Shown: in pieces, positions 43,687 through 44,449 of the stretch
Position numbering within the stretch: position 1 is the first letter of the stretch
Layout of the letters: every line of letters begins with the position of its first letter
Origin: Deltaproteobacteria bacterium
Lineage (GTDB): Bacteria > Desulfobacterota > Syntrophia > Syntrophales > Smithellaceae
Reading direction: 5' to 3'
NCBI GenBank assembly: GCA_021372815.1
Contig: JAJFTS010000062.1
Location: forward strand, 1-44,449
Length of the DNA stretch: 44,449 nt
Translations under genes and position numbers: made by a program
Notes under the pieces: model-generated
Databases searched by the model: none
The model's input: only the letters and a program-made list of their open reading frames with translations
Told to the model about the DNA's origin: nothing

Positions 43687-44145
43687 ATGAAAAAAATAAC
43701 AGCATTAATAATTGTATTATTTCTCACAGGAATGATGACTTGTCTGGCCGACGCGGCTACAATCGGTTACATTGAAGTTCAAAAAGTTTTTTCGAGTTAT
43801 GAAAAAACAAAAAAAGCACAGGAGCAGATGGCCAGGAAAGAGAAGGAAATTCAGTCTGAAATAGAAAAGAAGCAAAAACAGCTGGAAAAAGAAAAAGCAA
43901 AAGGCACATCCGATAAAGAGCTGAGAAAAATGGTGGAAAAATTTGAAAAAGAACTGGAGCCCAAACGGAAAGATATCACAGAATCACAGCAGAAATTAAC
44001 TCAGGAAATAGAAGAAGACATCATTAAGGCAAGTGAAGAAATCGCTAAAAAAATGAACCTGGAAATCGTTATTAGTAAACAAGTTGTCATTACCGGAGGT
44101 GTTGACCTGACGGATAAAGTCATTGAGCTTCTCAATAATAAATAA
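43687..44145 (+). CDS. OmpH/Skp-like periplasmic chaperone
   Basis: The product has 152 residues. A signal peptide (cleavage near ADA-ATI) is followed by ATIGYIEVQKVFSSYEKTKKA, the conserved opening of OmpH/Skp proteins. A long charged coiled coil (~40-115) and a C-terminal strand region (NLEIVISKQVVITGGVDLTDKVIELL) follow. Skp-type chaperones escort outer-membrane proteins through the periplasm, consistent with a Gram-negative host. ATG 43687 is chosen over TTG 43681 because GGAG lies seven bases upstream of the ATG. The gene ends 55 bp before a strong terminator. Confidence 0.9.
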   Translation: MKKITALIIVLFLTGMMTCLADAATIGYIEVQKVFSSYEKTKKAQEQMARKEKEIQSEIEKKQKQLEKEKAKGTSDKELRKMVEKFEKELEPKRKDITESQQKLTQEIEEDIIKASEEIAKKMNLEIVISKQVVITGGVDLTDKVIELLNNK

Positions 44146-44200
44146 ACTTCAGACAAAAAATCAGCTGTGGTAAAATTATTATAAATAACTGCTTAAACAA

Positions 44201-44231
44201 AAAAGGCGCTCCGTTTCGGGAGCGCCTTTTT
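44201..44231. terminator. Strong bidirectional intrinsic terminator
   Basis: AAAAGGCGCTCC (from 44201) pairs with GGGAGCGCCTTTT (to 44231) around a short GTTTC loop. The stem is GC-rich and is flanked by A-runs on one side and T-runs on the other. It lies between the OmpH-like gene and the converging pyrophosphatase gene and can serve both. Confidence 0.9.
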
Positions 44232-44257
44232 AGTTTATGGTTAAATTTCTTTAATGA

Positions 44258-44449
44258 TTAGCCCAGTTTTTCTTCAGAAATTCTCATGCTGTAGAATGAA
44301 CGATAAACGAAAACCAAGGCGATGACAAAGAAGATAGCCGACAGAGCATACTTCAAATTGACGTTCGTCATGGTAACCGCAATTTCTGTTGCCAGCAATC
44401 CGAACAGGGTCGTGAATTTGATGACCGGGTTCAAAGAAACCGAAGATGT
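44258..44449 (-). CDS. hppA: C-terminal end of a probable membrane-bound pyrophosphatase (5' part outside window)
   Basis: A minus-strand frame enters from the right edge and stops at 44258-44260, giving 63 residues. It opens with TSSVSLNPVIKFTTLFGLLA, close to the C-terminal segment of Na+/H+-translocating membrane pyrophosphatases (the 'DTSS-x-x-x-NPxIKFTTLFGLLAVE' region). One more membrane span and a short charged tail follow. Such pumps couple pyrophosphate hydrolysis to ion export and are common in anaerobes. The catalytic part is outside the window, so ion specificity cannot be judged. The gene converges on the OmpH-like gene and shares its terminator. Confidence 0.65.
   Translation of the reverse strand, partial: TSSVSLNPVIKFTTLFGLLATEIAVTMTNVNLKYALSAIFFVIALVFVYRSFYSMRISEEKLG

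Overview
The window looks like a chromosomal segment of an AT-rich, Gram-negative, probably anaerobic bacterium, most likely a deltaproteobacterium (Desulfobacterota). I suggest a Syntrophus/Smithella-like lineage only tentatively. The supporting signs are an exosortase/PEP-CTERM system with PrsK/PrsR, an OmpH/Skp chaperone, a membrane pyrophosphatase fragment, a protein of the F420-hydrogenase beta-subunit family, and c-di-GMP-I riboswitches in tandem. No tRNA, rRNA, CRISPR array or intact insertion sequence was seen.

Region 1 (1-23042, all + strand) is a long exopolysaccharide locus. It opens with the tail of a FemAB/GNAT-like transferase. Next comes a five-gene carrier-protein module: an acyl/peptidyl carrier protein, a GNAT-like protein, a ureohydrolase, an acyl-CoA-dehydrogenase-like flavoprotein and a stand-alone amino-acid-type adenylation enzyme. 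Then follow a deacetylase-glycosyltransferase fusion, two more polysaccharide deacetylases, a pyruvyltransferase, an F420-hydrogenase-beta-like Fe-S flavoprotein, three consecutive FemAB/BioF2-like acyltransferases, a DegT-type PLP protein, two GT2 glycosyltransferases, a secreted beta-helix protein, an O-antigen-ligase/polymerase-like protein and a Wzx-type flippase. My reading is a Wzx/Wzy-type pathway whose product carries deacetylated, pyruvylated and probably (amino)acylated sugars. The initiating transferase and chain-length/export genes must lie outside the window.

Region 2 (23043-32409) is the surface-protein and regulatory part. A 909-residue secreted beta-helix protein with five Cys-rich C-terminal repeats lies on the minus strand. 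Its leader holds three tandem c-di-GMP-I (GEMM-I) aptamers behind a sigma-54-type promoter. Divergent from it, behind a second sigma-54-type promoter, is a small PEP-CTERM protein. An exosortase, the histidine kinase PrsK and the sigma-54 activator PrsR follow. The simplest model is that PrsK/PrsR turns on both secreted proteins, and c-di-GMP gates the large one a second time through its leader RNA.

Region 3 (32414-39486) continues the signalling theme. A response regulator with an HD-GYP-like domain that lacks the HD histidine sits on the minus strand, behind a third sigma-54-like site. After it come a membrane-anchored SMP-30-like beta-propeller, a HEAT-repeat protein, an HD-GYP protein with intact motifs and a TPR lipoprotein.

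Region 4 (39487-44449) has a large protein with a class III nucleotide-cyclase domain, a membrane-bound spermidine-synthase-like protein, an OmpH/Skp-like chaperone with a strong bidirectional terminator, and the C-terminal end of a probable membrane pyrophosphatase on the minus strand.

All assignments come from reading motifs and gene order; no database search was possible.
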